DNA of 28,477 bases from ZLKRG44 sp964555705 (GCA_964555705.1 CAZKTN010000027.1:1-28477); one strand, 5' to 3'; shown: positions 14,541 through 23,839, counted from the stretch's first letter. Translations and numbers: made by a program. Notes: a model not told the origin generated them from the sequence alone.

Positions 14541-17500
14541 CTATGCGCCGAGCATCCGCGCGAGGTAGCGGCCCGTGTGGCTCGCGGGGTTGCGGGACAC
14601 GTCCTCGGGCGTGCCGCTTGCGACAAGCGTGCCGCCGCGCTCGCCGCCCTCGGGCCCGAGGTCGACGATCCAGTCCGCGCACTTGATGACGTCGAGGTTG
14701 TGCTCGATCACCACCAGCGTGTGTCCGGCCGCGGCAAGCCGCGCAAGCACCGAGAGCAGCCGCTTGACGTCGTCGAAGTGCAGTCCGGTTGTCGGCTCGT
14801 CGAGGATGTAGAGGGTGTGCGACCCTCCGGCCTGTCCGAGCTCGCTGGCGAGCTTCACGCGCTGCGCCTCGCCGCCTGACATGGTCGTCGATGCCTGCCC
14901 GAGCTGCATGTACCCGAGCCCCACGTCGACAAGGCACCCGAGCATGCGCTCCACGCGGCCGTGCGCCTCGAAGAACGCCCGCGCATCCTCCACGGTCATG
15001 TCGAGCACCTCTGAGATCGTCTTCCCGCGGTAGCGGATCTCGAGCGTCTCGCGGTTGTAGCGCTTGCCTGCGCACGTCTCGCAGGGCACGAAGACGTCGG
15101 GCAGGAAGTGCATCTCGATTCGCTTCACGCCAGTGCCCTGGCAGTTCTCGCACCGTCCGCCCTTCACGTTGAACGAGAACCGGCCGGGCTCGTAGCCGCG
15201 GATGCGCGACTCGGGGACCTTCGCGTACACGGCGCGGATCTCGTCGAAGATGCCGGTGTAGGTCGCAGGGTTGGAGCGGGGGGTCCGGCCGATCGGCGAC
15301 TGGTCCACCTCGATCACGCGGTCGACCGACTTGAGCCCGACGATCCGGTCATGTGCGCCGGTCGTCGTGCGCATGCCGCTGACCTCGCGCTGCGCACCCT
15401 TGAGCAGGATCTCTGTGACAAGGGTGCTCTTGCCGCTGCCGGAGACGCCGGTCACGCACACGAGCCCCCCGAGGGGGAACGCGACGTCGATGCCCTTGAG
15501 GTTGTTCTCGCGTGCGCCCTTCACCGTGATTGCGCGCGTCGCGCTCATCGGCCGCCGCGATGTCGGCACCTCGATCCGTGCGGCGCCGGACAGGTAGCGC
15601 CCGGTGAGCGACGCGGGATTCGCGCACAACTCCGGCACGGTGCCCTGCGCCACGATGGTGCCGCCGTGCCGACCGGGCCCCGGCCCGACGTCGACCACGT
15701 GGTCCGCTGCCCGGATCATGTCCTCGTCGTGCTCGACGACGAGCACCGTGTTCCCGATGTCAGCGAGCCTGCGCAGCGTGGCCACGAGCCGGTCGTTGTC
15801 GCGCTGGTGCAGCCCGATCGTGGGCTCGTCGAGCACGTAGCAGGTGCCCACGAGACCTGACCCCACCTGCGTCGCGAGCCTGATCCGCTGAGCCTCGCCG
15901 CCCGAGAGCGTGCCGCTCTGCCGGTCGAGCGTGAGGTACCCGAGGCCCACCGATCCGAGGAATCCCAGCCGCGCATCGATCTCCTTCATGATCGGTGCCG
16001 CGATCATTCGCTGTTCGGTGCCGAGCTCGAGTGCGCCGAAGAACTCCGCGGCGCGCTCGATCGGGAGCCGCGTGGCCTCCGCAATGCTGATGTCGCGCCC
16101 GGCGCCGCGCACGATGACCGCAAGCGACTCCGGCCTCAGCCTCGCGCCATGGCAGGCGGTGCACGGCGCGTTGCTCATGTAGCCGTGCAGCCGCTCCTTC
16201 ACGAGCTGCGACTCCGTCTCGTCGAAGCGCCGGCGCAGGTTCGGCATCACGCCCTCGAACGCGAACCTCTTCGTGCCGACCTTCAGGCCCTCCTCGTCGG
16301 TGCCCTGCATCAGGATGCGGCGCAGCTTCGGCGGAAGCGACTTGAACGGCGTCGCCGGATCGGTGCCGGTGGCCGCGCAGAAGTTGCGCAGCTGCCGTGC
16401 GTACCAGATGTTCATGCGCCGGCCGTTGCGGCGCCAGGGCTCGATCGCGCCCTCGGCCACCCCCAGCGAAGGGTCGGGCACGACGAGCGACTCGTCGAAG
16501 GCGTCGATGCTGCCGAGCCCGCCGCATGCGGGGCACGCGCCGTGGGGGCTGTTGAAGGAGAAGAGGCGCGGCTCGAGCTCGTCGATCGCGCACTGCGGGT
16601 GGTCGGGGCACGCGAATCGCTCGCTGAACCGGCGCTCCTCCCAGGCTCCGCCATCCTGCTCAACCAGCGCAAGCATCGAACCGTGGCCCGCCTTCAGCGC
16701 CGTTTCCACGCTTTCCGCGATGCGCTGCCTGTCCTCTGGCGCAATCGCGATGCGGTCGACGACCGCCTCGATGTCGTGCATCTCGTAGCGGCCGAGGCCG
16801 AGCGGGTTGTCGCCTCCCGCCTTGAGCGCATCTCGAAGGTCGATCACGTTGCCGTTGACGCGCGCGCGCACGAACCCTCCGCGCTGCAGGTCCTCGAGCA
16901 CGTCCTTGTGGAATCCCTTCTTGCCGCGCACGACGGGCGCGCAGATCATCGCGCGCTTGCCGGCCGCGCCGGTGACGAGCGCATCGACAATCTGCGACGG
17001 GGGAGTGGCCGCGATCGGCCTCCCGCACACGTGTCCCGACTCGTCGCGGTGCCAGCACCTCGGCTGCCCGCACCGCGCCCACAGGAGCCGCAGGTAGTCG
17101 TAGATCTCGGTGGTGGTGGCGACGGTCGACCGCGGCGTGTGCCCGCCGCCGCGCTGCTCGATAGCGATCGTGGGCGGGAGCCCGTCGACGGAGTCGATGT
17201 CGGGCTTCTTCATCTGGTCGAGGAACTGGCGCGCGTATGCGGAGAGGCTCTCCATGTACTTGCGCTGTCCTTCGGCGAAGATCGTGTCGAACGCGAGCGA
17301 GCTCTTGCCGCTGCCGGATACGCCGGTGATGACGACCAGCTCGTCGCGCGGGATGTCGACATCCACCGACTTGAGGTTGTGCTCGCGCGCGCCGCGCACA
17401 CGGATCGCGCGTGACGGATCGACGCGGGACGGATCCACGCGTAAGGGATCGACGCGCGCCTCGGGCTGTGCCTTCGGTGCCGGGGTCTTGGCAACCTTGG

Positions 17501-17552
17501 TCGCGCGGGTACCTGAAGGGGTGCGCGGCTTGGCGGACCGGGTCGGGGGCAT
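14541..17552 (-). CDS. uvrA: Excinuclease ABC subunit A
   Basis: UvrA is the damage-sensing ATPase of nucleotide excision repair and loads UvrB. The 1003-residue protein has two ABC modules. The first has ITGVSGSGKSSLAFDTI (Walker A, about residues 75-90) and a zinc-finger-like pair in HGACPACGGLGS (about 340). The second has VTGVSGSGKSTLVTEIL (about 690) and CENCQGTGVKRIEMHFLPD with CETCAGKRYN (about 790-820). Signature motifs LSGGEAQRI and MSGGEAQRV and the Walker B stretches YVLDEPTIGLH and YILDEPTTGLH are intact. The first 50 residues are a low-complexity basic tail with three VDPxR repeats that is not part of the family core. An AATAAT box 8 nt before the ATG suggests a leaderless start. 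Confidence 0.97.
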   Translation of the reverse strand: MPPTRSAKPRTPSGTRATKVAKTPAPKAQPEARVDPLRVDPSRVDPSRAIRVRGAREHNLKSVDVDIPRDELVVITGVSGSGKSSLAFDTIFAEGQRKYMESLSAYARQFLDQMKKPDIDSVDGLPPTIAIEQRGGGHTPRSTVATTTEIYDYLRLLWARCGQPRCWHRDESGHVCGRPIAATPPSQIVDALVTGAAGKRAMICAPVVRGKKGFHKDVLEDLQRGGFVRARVNGNVIDLRDALKAGGDNPLGLGRYEMHDIEAVVDRIAIAPEDRQRIAESVETALKAGHGSMLALVEQDGGAWEERRFSERFACPDHPQCAIDELEPRLFSFNSPHGACPACGGLGSIDAFDESLVVPDPSLGVAEGAIEPWRRNGRRMNIWYARQLRNFCAATGTDPATPFKSLPPKLRRILMQGTDEEGLKVGTKRFAFEGVMPNLRRRFDETESQLVKERLHGYMSNAPCTACHGARLRPESLAVIVRGAGRDISIAEATRLPIERAAEFFGALELGTEQRMIAAPIMKEIDARLGFLGSVGLGYLTLDRQSGTLSGGEAQRIRLATQVGSGLVGTCYVLDEPTIGLHQRDNDRLVATLRRLADIGNTVLVVEHDEDMIRAADHVVDVGPGPGRHGGTIVAQGTVPELCANPASLTGRYLSGAARIEVPTSRRPMSATRAITVKGARENNLKGIDVAFPLGGLVCVTGVSGSGKSTLVTEILLKGAQREVSGMRTTTGAHDRIVGLKSVDRVIEVDQSPIGRTPRSNPATYTGIFDEIRAVYAKVPESRIRGYEPGRFSFNVKGGRCENCQGTGVKRIEMHFLPDVFVPCETCAGKRYNRETLEIRYRGKTISEVLDMTVEDARAFFEAHGRVERMLGCLVDVGLGYMQLGQASTTMSGGEAQRVKLASELGQAGGSHTLYILDEPTTGLHFDDVKRLLSVLARLAAAGHTLVVIEHNLDVIKCADWIVDLGPEGGERGGTLVASGTPEDVSRNPASHTGRYLARMLGA
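17413..17457. repeat. Three 15-bp tandem repeats in the uvrA 5' coding region
   Basis: Units 17413-17427, 17428-17442 and 17443-17457 share the core GGATC(G/C)ACGCG and encode VDPxR three times in the UvrA N-terminal tail. Being a multiple of three, copy-number change would keep the frame. Confidence 0.7.
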
Positions 17553-17998
17553 AGACCATGATTATTGGGCAAATCACGCGCCGTGGGGTGGGTTCCCGGC
17601 CAGTTCGCCCAGAATTGCGTGGAATTGCGGCGGGAACTGCGGGACACTGACCTGCTTCGGACCCGCGAAATGTGCGTCCAGACGCCCCTCCCGTCCGAAA
17701 GTTCCTCCCGAGACCACCTGATGCCAGTCGCCATTGAAGTGGACACCCCGATTCAGGCCGCGCCCCCGCGCGGCGTAGTGGCTTCGGTGGCCCGGGTTCG
17801 TCCCTCGGTCGCACGTGCGCGTCCCGTCGATCAGGATCCTGCGGGCTGGTGGCGTGGTGGCCGGGACGGTTCTGTCACGATTGATGACGACCGTTCGCTC
17901 GCTGCCATGAGCCGCCGAATCCGCCTGCGCAACCACTGATTCGGTCGGCGGCCACGGCGGGTGACGCTGCTGAACCCTATCCAATCTCGTCGCGCGCG
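17553..17998. other. 446-bp gap between uvrB and uvrA with direct repeats and only doubtful ORFs
   Basis: The region holds the AATAAT box (17561-17566, minus) for uvrA and three short direct repeats. Two overlapping frames are open: plus strand from ATG 17720 to 17939 (72 residues) and minus strand from TTG 17984 to 17574 (136 residues). Neither resembles a family I know, neither has a good ribosome-binding site, and their third-position GC looks lower than that of the neighbouring genes, so I do not call a gene. A small protein, a regulatory RNA or just a long promoter region are all possible. Confidence 0.5.
17612..17641 (+). repeat. Direct repeats GAATTGCG / GAATTGCG / GAACTGCG
   Basis: Three 8-bp copies start at 17612, 17622 and 17634, spaced 10 and 12 bp, about one helical turn. 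They lie 60-90 bp upstream of the uvrA start codon, where a regulator could bind. They do not match the LexA-type boxes I know. Confidence 0.5.
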
Positions 17999-20107
17999 CT
18001 AGCCCGGCTTCCGCTTTCCCTTGCCTCGCCTCGCGCGCGTGCCCGGAGAGCCCGGCGGCGCAGTCTCGCGCTCGCCGCGCTTGGGTCTCGCGGGCATCAC
18101 GGGACCCTCCGGCATTGACCTCACGCGCTTGAGCTCGTCGCGCAGCTTCGCGGCCTTCTCGAACTCGAGCGCGGCGGCAGCCTCGAGCATCTCGGCCTCA
18201 AGCGCATCCGCAAGCTCATCGCGCCCGACAGGGTTCGGCGCCGGCGCGCTCGCAATGCGCTCGCTCCGGGGTACCTGTCCTGCAGCGATCTCGTCCTCGA
18301 TGCCGCGCCTCACCGCACGCACAACGGTGCGGGGCACGATGCCGTGCTCCGCGTTGTAGGCGATCTGCTTCTCGCGCCGGCGCTCGACCTCCTCCATCGC
18401 GGCCTGCATCTCGGGCGTCATCGTGTCCGCGTAGAGGATGCAGCGCGAGTGCGCGTTGCGCGCCGCGCGGCCCATCGTCTGGATGAGGCTCGACCTGCTG
18501 CGCAGGAATCCCTGGCTGTCCGCATCAAGGATCGCGACAAGGGCCACCTCAGGAAGGTCAAGTCCCTCGCGCAGCAGGTTGACGCCTACGAGGCAGTCGA
18601 AGGTGCCCTCGCGCAGGTCGCGCAGGATCTCGAGCCGCTCAAGAGTCTCGATCTCGCTGTGCAGGTAGCGCACACGCACGCCCGCCTTGTGGAGGTAGTT
18701 CGTGAGCTCCTCGCACAGCCTCTTGGTCAGCGCCGTAACAAGGATGCGATGGCCGCCCGCAGCGACGTCCTTCACCTCCTGCACGAGGTCCGGCACCTGT
18801 CCGCGCGCAGGCCTCACGATCACAGGCGGATCCACGAGCCCAGTGGGACGGATCACCTGCTCTGCGATCACGCCGCCGCACCGGTCAAGCTCGTAGGGGC
18901 CGGGCGTGGCGCTCACGAAGACCACCTGCGGCGCAATCTCCTCCCACTCGTCGAAGCGCAGCGGCCGGTTGTCGAGCGCGCTCGGCAGCCGGAACCCGTG
19001 CTCGATCAGCGTCTCCTTTCGGCGGCGGTCGCCGTGGTGCATGCCGCGGATCTGCGGGATCGTCACGTGGCTCTCGTCGACGAAGAGGATCCACTTGTCG
19101 GGATCGCTCCCCGGCACCTGCCGGAAGTAGTCCATCAGGCAGTAGCCGCGCGCGCCCGCCGGACGCCCGTCCATGTGCCTCGAGTAGTTCTCGATGCCGG
19201 GGCACGTGCCGGTCTCGGCGAGCAGCTCGAGGTCGTAGTTGGTGCGGCCGAGCAGCCGCTGCGCCTCGAGCAGCTTGCCCTGCGACTGCAGGGCAAGCAC
19301 CTGCTCCTTCAGCTCCGCGCGGATCGACTCGAGCGCGCACTGCATCTGGTCCTCCGGCATCATGTGGTGCACGGCGGGGAAGATGTAGACGCGCGCCTCC
19401 GACGCAAGCACCTCGCCTGAGATGGGGTCGAAGCGCTCGATGCGCTCGACCTCGCTCCCGAAGAGCTCGATGCGGATCGCGTGCGACTCCGACGCCGGCC
19501 ACACCTCTATGCAGTCTCCGCGGATCCGGTACCGGCCGCGCTCGGGCGCGGTCTCGTTGCGCGTGTACTGCATGCCCGCGAGCGCGAGCAGGAAGCGGCG
19601 GCGCTCGAGCGGCGCCCCGCGCTCGATGACGGCCACCCGGTTTCGGTACTCCTCCGGAGACCCGAGCCCGTAGATGCAGGAGACGCTCGCCACCACGATG
19701 GTGTCGGGACGGCTGAGCAGGTTGCTCGTCGCCGCGAGACGCAGTCGGTCGAGGTCCTGGTTCCGAGACGCGTCCTTCTCGATGTAGATGTCGCGCTGCG
19801 GGATGTACGCCTCAGGCTGGTAGTAGTCGTAGTAGGAGACGAAGTAGCTCACCGCGTGGCGCGGGAAGAGCTCGCGCATCTCCTCGAAGAGCTGCGCCGC
19901 AAGCGTCTTGTTGTGGCTCATGATGAGCGCGGGCCGGCCCGTGCGCGCGATGACGCTCGCCATCGTGAACGTCTTGCCGGTGCCGGTCGCGCCGAGCAGG
20001 GTCTGCCAGCGGTCTCCTGACTCGATGCCGCGCACGAGCTGGTCGATCGCCTCCGGCTGGTCGCCGGCGGGGGTGAATGGGCTGCAGAGCTCGAAGGTCG
20101 CGCTCAC
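17999..20107 (-). CDS. uvrB: Excinuclease ABC subunit B
   Basis: UvrB is the helicase-like subunit that verifies damage and recruits UvrC. The 702-residue protein has Walker A LLGATGTGKTFTMA (about 36-49), the DNA-inserting beta-hairpin region YYDYYQPEAYIPQRDIYIEK (about 90-110), DESHVTIPQIRGMHHGDR (about 330-350), helicase motifs VGVNLLREGLDLPEV and QTMGRAARN, and a C-terminal UVR domain ALEFEKAAKLRDELKRV that contacts UvrC. A basic low-complexity tail of about 30 residues (RARRGKGKRKPG at the end) follows. I use the GTG at 20107, where homology begins (SATFELCSPFTPAGDQPEAI); the frame to 20158 overlaps the permease stop and adds residues not found in the family. The TACCCT box 9 nt upstream gives it a possible own promoter. 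Confidence 0.96.
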   Translation of the reverse strand: MSATFELCSPFTPAGDQPEAIDQLVRGIESGDRWQTLLGATGTGKTFTMASVIARTGRPALIMSHNKTLAAQLFEEMRELFPRHAVSYFVSYYDYYQPEAYIPQRDIYIEKDASRNQDLDRLRLAATSNLLSRPDTIVVASVSCIYGLGSPEEYRNRVAVIERGAPLERRRFLLALAGMQYTRNETAPERGRYRIRGDCIEVWPASESHAIRIELFGSEVERIERFDPISGEVLASEARVYIFPAVHHMMPEDQMQCALESIRAELKEQVLALQSQGKLLEAQRLLGRTNYDLELLAETGTCPGIENYSRHMDGRPAGARGYCLMDYFRQVPGSDPDKWILFVDESHVTIPQIRGMHHGDRRRKETLIEHGFRLPSALDNRPLRFDEWEEIAPQVVFVSATPGPYELDRCGGVIAEQVIRPTGLVDPPVIVRPARGQVPDLVQEVKDVAAGGHRILVTALTKRLCEELTNYLHKAGVRVRYLHSEIETLERLEILRDLREGTFDCLVGVNLLREGLDLPEVALVAILDADSQGFLRSRSSLIQTMGRAARNAHSRCILYADTMTPEMQAAMEEVERRREKQIAYNAEHGIVPRTVVRAVRRGIEDEIAAGQVPRSERIASAPAPNPVGRDELADALEAEMLEAAAALEFEKAAKLRDELKRVRSMPEGPVMPARPKRGERETAPPGSPGTRARRGKGKRKPG

Positions 20108-20116
20108 GGACCCCAA

Positions 20117-20122
20117 AGGGTA
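20117..20122 (-). promoter_or_regulatory. -10-like box TACCCT before uvrB
   Basis: TACCCT on the minus strand ends 9 nt before the GTG start of uvrB, in the 22-nt gap after the permease gene. It may give uvrB a transcript of its own, with little or no leader. Confidence 0.3.
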
Positions 20123-20129
20123 GGGGGCA

Positions 20130-22733
20130 TCACGCCTTTGCCGTCGCGAGCAGTTCACGGATCGGGCGGGACACCGTTCGCCGGGCCGCCGGCCATGACG
20201 CGGCGATCGCCGCCAACGTCACCGCCACTGCGCCGAGCGCGATGATGTCGGGCTGCACCGCATACACAAGCTCCAGCCCTGCGAGCTCGCGGTACATGCG
20301 GGTGCCCATCCATGCCAGGTGCATGCCGAAACCGGCGCCCACGATCGCCGCGGTGATCCCGATGAGCAGCGCCTCGCCGCACACCAAGCGGACCACAACC
20401 GAGCGCGATCCGCCCACCGCCTGCAGCACGCCAAACTCCTGCGCACGTCCCGCAACGCCCGCGGCGATCACGCTCGCGGCGGCGATGCAGGCGAGCCCCA
20501 GAGCGCCGCATGCGACGCCGCTCGAGACCCCAAGCATGATGCGTCCGATGCGCGAGATCTCCTGCCTGATCTGCCGGCCCGAGGCGAACACGGCGCCGGG
20601 CACCGCGTCCTCGACCGCGGTCGCGAGCGCCGACTCCTGCTCGTCAGTGACGCTGTCGGGAAGCTGCATCTGCACGATGTAGGACTCGCGCGAGCCGAAG
20701 TGCCGCGCCGCGGCGTCGAAGTCCATGAAGATGCAGCTCACCGCGTGCTCGGAGTACAGGCTGCGGATGCCGAAGAACTGCGTGGCCACATCGAGGCCCG
20801 CGGCGCCCACCACGCCCACGATCTCGACCGGCACGCTGTTGGATGCGGAGCCGATCGTGATCGTGCTTCCCACGCCGAGACCGCGCGCCACCAGGAACTC
20901 CTGCGCGACAAGCACCGCGTCGCCCTCAAGCAGGCGGCTCGTCGCGCGTTCCGGATCGCCGTCGATCCACTCGAGGCGGTTCATCGCCAGGAACGGGCGC
21001 GGCTCGAACCCGATGCAGACCACGCTCGTGGGCGAGATGCCCGTGAGCCCGAAGACCTGCGTTCCCATCACCTGCAGCGGCAGGTACCCGATCGCGGCGC
21101 TGGCGGTCGGGCCGTCGATGGTGCGAAGGCGCTCGGTCTCCTCGGCGCTGAATCCGGTGGTCTTGAACGCGAATGCGTCGCCGAATCGCACGCGCTCGCT
21201 GATCTCGTCAAGCAGCGCACGGCCGTTGGTCCATGTGGAGACGAGGATGCCCACGCCGACCATCAGCGCGCCCGCGACGAGGCCAAGCCTGTAGGGATGC
21301 GCATGCGCCGATCCGGAGAGCACGCCATGCGGCAGGGAGAGCGCCCACTCGATCGGCCTGCACGCCACACGCGCCACGATCGCGAGCACGGGCACCGCAA
21401 GCAGGAACCACCCGACCTGAAGGGCCGGCAGGCCGATGAACGAGTACGTGTAGAAGCGGCGCTCGGCATCATCCACGGCGAGCAGAGCCACCTGGAACGC
21501 AATCAGCGCGATGCCTACGGCGCCGATCCACCAGGTGCCGCGCGGATCGGGCGCGTGTGCCCTCGGCGACAGCGCGCGCAGCACACTGACCCTGCTGGCC
21601 TGCCACGCCGGCCATAGGGCGCCGAGCACTCCTGCGATCGTGGCGCCCACGACCGAGAGTCCAGCGGACGTCCACGAGATGGTCAGCCCATCGGTCAGCA
21701 GCGCGCGGTACCACCACGCGATCGCGCCAGCGACGGCGATGCCGAGCGGCGCGCCAGCGAGCCCCGCGCTGCCGCAGAGGAGCGCGCCGCCCATGAGCTG
21801 GCCCGCGAATATCTGGCCGCGAGATGCGCCTACGCATCGCGCCATCGCGAACGCACGCTGCTGCTCGCCGACGGCGGTGGTCATCGCGATGCCCACAATG
21901 CAGGCGCAGCTCAGGAAGGAGAGGGCAGTGGCGAGGATGAGCCCGAGATCCGCCGCAGATGCCTGGCGTCCGAGCCCGCTTGTGGCGAGCTCGGCGGGCT
22001 CGAGCACCAGCGGCGCCTCAAGCCGTGACGCGTTGGCCTTCACCCAGGCCTCGGTGTCGATGCCCTCGTCGAGCACGATGGAGACGACAGTCACCTCGCC
22101 TTCGGTGCTCGATGCCTCAGCGAGCGTCACGCGCGCCAGGTGCGCGGTAGGCCTCTGCAGCGCGCCCAGCATCATCCGCTGCCGTATGCCGCTCACGCGC
22201 AGCGTGATCGGCTCGCCGAACCGCACCACCTCCACGATCTCGCCCACGCCGACGCCGAGCTTCTGGGCGGCGAGAGGATCGAGGCCGATCTCGCCGGGGC
22301 CCGCAGGGGCGCGGCCCTCCACGTAGTCCACCTGGTCGAAGATCGCGTCCGACTCCGGGTCCGTGCCGCGGCACTGCACCGTGACGCGGCGTGCACGCGC
22401 GTCAGGTCCCGCAGGGTCGAGCCCTGCGGGGCGCAGCGTGAGCGACCCCGCCAGGCGCCCGGCCGCCGCACGCACGCCGGGCCACGCTGCAGCTTCCGCA
22501 ATCACCGACTCCTCGATGCCGGCGCCATGCCTGTGCACCACGCGCGCATCGGCCGATCCGATGGCGCGCCGCATCCTCGCATCGACGTTGGCGAACGCCG
22601 TGGCGATGCCTGAGCCCGTCGCGGAGACGAGCGTCGCCGCGAGCATCACGGCGATGGCGACCAGCACCGTCCTGCTAGGACGCGCGGCCAGGCTCTGCTG
22701 CGCGAAGTGCAAGCTCGGTCGGATCGAGGCCAT
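20130..22733 (-). CDS. ABC transporter permease, FtsX-like, double module
   Basis: An 867-residue integral membrane protein. A first helix (TVLVAIAVMLAATLVSATGSG, about 20-40) leads into a large extracytoplasmic region (about 45-260), then three FtsX-type helices (about 270-395). A middle pair of helices precedes a second extracytoplasmic region (about 500-715) and a second three-helix FtsX block (about 735-860). This 1+3+2+1+3 plan is that of LolC/E- or MacB-related exporters and of permeases for lipoprotein or lipid extraction (YbbP/DevC-like). The first codon overlaps the ATPase gene by 59 nt, so the two subunits are translationally linked. The cargo is unknown. Only one permease gene is present, consistent with the two modules being fused. 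Confidence 0.9.
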   Translation of the reverse strand: MASIRPSLHFAQQSLAARPSRTVLVAIAVMLAATLVSATGSGIATAFANVDARMRRAIGSADARVVHRHGAGIEESVIAEAAAWPGVRAAAGRLAGSLTLRPAGLDPAGPDARARRVTVQCRGTDPESDAIFDQVDYVEGRAPAGPGEIGLDPLAAQKLGVGVGEIVEVVRFGEPITLRVSGIRQRMMLGALQRPTAHLARVTLAEASSTEGEVTVVSIVLDEGIDTEAWVKANASRLEAPLVLEPAELATSGLGRQASAADLGLILATALSFLSCACIVGIAMTTAVGEQQRAFAMARCVGASRGQIFAGQLMGGALLCGSAGLAGAPLGIAVAGAIAWWYRALLTDGLTISWTSAGLSVVGATIAGVLGALWPAWQASRVSVLRALSPRAHAPDPRGTWWIGAVGIALIAFQVALLAVDDAERRFYTYSFIGLPALQVGWFLLAVPVLAIVARVACRPIEWALSLPHGVLSGSAHAHPYRLGLVAGALMVGVGILVSTWTNGRALLDEISERVRFGDAFAFKTTGFSAEETERLRTIDGPTASAAIGYLPLQVMGTQVFGLTGISPTSVVCIGFEPRPFLAMNRLEWIDGDPERATSRLLEGDAVLVAQEFLVARGLGVGSTITIGSASNSVPVEIVGVVGAAGLDVATQFFGIRSLYSEHAVSCIFMDFDAAARHFGSRESYIVQMQLPDSVTDEQESALATAVEDAVPGAVFASGRQIRQEISRIGRIMLGVSSGVACGALGLACIAAASVIAAGVAGRAQEFGVLQAVGGSRSVVVRLVCGEALLIGITAAIVGAGFGMHLAWMGTRMYRELAGLELVYAVQPDIIALGAVAVTLAAIAASWPAARRTVSRPIRELLATAKA

Positions 22734-23433
22734 GTGTGTCGATGGTTTCTGCGACGGCGCCGTCGCGCATCAGGAAGACCCGGCGGCAGTGCGCCGCCGC
22801 GGCGGGTTCGTGCGTCACCATCAGCACGGTGACTGACCTGCGTTCGGCGAGCGCACGGAGGAGCCGCCACAGCGACTCCGCGCTGCGGGAGTCGAGGTTG
22901 CCCGTCGGCTCGTCGGCCAGCACGACCGGCGGATCGAAGAGCAGGGCGCGCGCGATTGCCACGCGCTGCTGCTCGCCGCCGGAGAGCGCCTCGGGCCGGT
23001 GGTGCGTGCGGTCGGACAGCCCAAGCTCGCCAAGCAGCTCGCGTGCGCGGGGCTCGAGCTCGGTGCGCGGACGCCCATCGAGCACTCCGGGCAGCATCAC
23101 GTTGCCGAGCGCATCGAGCGTCGGAAGAAGGTTGAACTGCTGGAACACGACGCCGATCGTGCGCCGCCGGTAGAGCACGAGGTCGCGCTCGGGCATCGTG
23201 TGGACGCGCGCGCCCGCGACCACGATCTCCCCGGAGTCAGGCCGGTCGAGGCCCGCCAGCACGTGCAGCAACGTGCTCTTCCCGCTGCCCGAACGTCCCA
23301 TCACGGCGTAGAAGCCAGGCTCCGTAATGGCAAGGTTCGTACCCCGCAGCGCGGCGACCGACTTGCCGCCCTGCACGAAGCTCTTGCTCACACCGCGCAC
23401 CCCGACCATCGGGTCGCCGGAGCGTGCAGTCAC
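22675..23433 (-). CDS. ABC transporter ATP-binding protein (LolD/MacB type)
   Basis: The ATPase partner of the downstream permease. Seen: Walker A GRSGSGKSTLLHVLAGLD, Q-loop VVFQQFNLLPTLDALGNV, signature LSGGEQQRVAIARALL, Walker B VVLADEPTGNLDS and the switch histidine VTHEPAA. The sequence is of the LolD/MacB/FtsE class, which energises lipoprotein or lipid export. I start at the GTG at 23433 (252 residues), 22 nt after the gcvH stop, with a weak GGA site; the ATG codons at 23481 and 23493 would overlap gcvH and add 16 or 20 residues without clear homology. The gene overlaps the permease by 59 nt. It follows gcvH closely and may share its promoter. Confidence 0.93.
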   Translation of the reverse strand: MTARSGDPMVGVRGVSKSFVQGGKSVAALRGTNLAITEPGFYAVMGRSGSGKSTLLHVLAGLDRPDSGEIVVAGARVHTMPERDLVLYRRRTIGVVFQQFNLLPTLDALGNVMLPGVLDGRPRTELEPRARELLGELGLSDRTHHRPEALSGGEQQRVAIARALLFDPPVVLADEPTGNLDSRSAESLWRLLRALAERRSVTVLMVTHEPAAAAHCRRVFLMRDGAVAETIDTHGLDPTELALRAAEPGRAS

Positions 23434-23455
23434 CGGAACAGTTTCCGCGCGTGCG

Positions 23456-23839
23456 TCAGTGGACGGGGTGGGCAGAGTCATAGGTCGCGGCATCCATCAG
23501 CTTCGCCAGCGGCGACGCGTCGGACGCACGGATCTTGACAAGCCACCCCTTCCCGAAGGGATCGCTGTTGACGAGCGACGGGTCCTTCGCCGCCTCGGCA
23601 TTCACCTCGGTGATAGTTCCGGCCACTGCGGAGTACACGTCGCTCGTGGTCTTGACGCTCTCAACCTCGCCGAGCGATCCGCCCGCGTCCACTGCGGTGC
23701 CTGCGGCCTTCATCTGCACGTAGGTGATGTCCGTCAGCTCGTTCGCAGCGAATTGGGTGATGCCGACCGTGATCACGTCACCCTCCTGTCGGAACCACTC
23801 GTGCGACTCGGTCATGCGGCAGTTGGCTGGGGTGGGCAT
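23456..23839 (-). CDS. gcvH: Glycine cleavage system H protein
   Basis: Carries the lipoyl arm that shuttles aminomethyl groups between the P, T and L proteins. The 127-residue protein has the N-terminal TESHEWFRQEGDVITVGIT (usually KEHEWV), and the lipoylation motif GEVESVKTTSDVYSAVAG with the modified lysine at K63, followed by GTITEVN. It ends in the usual helical region ASPLAKLMDAATYD. I choose the ATG at 23839 because a GGAG site lies 6 nt upstream and the protein then has the family length; the frame goes on to 23899 without homology. No gcvT or gcvP is nearby. In some bacteria lone GcvH proteins also act as lipoyl donors. Confidence 0.95.
   Translation of the reverse strand: MPTPANCRMTESHEWFRQEGDVITVGITQFAANELTDITYVQMKAAGTAVDAGGSLGEVESVKTTSDVYSAVAGTITEVNAEAAKDPSLVNSDPFGKGWLVKIRASDASPLAKLMDAATYDSAHPVH

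Noticed and set aside
16149..17414. A 421-codon plus-strand ORF.
   Set aside because: It is antisense to uvrA, whose motifs are complete and in order.
17553..17998. LexA-type SOS box upstream of uvrA.
   Set aside because: I found no GAAC-N7-GTTC or CTGT-N8-ACAG type palindrome there; the direct repeats are of another kind.
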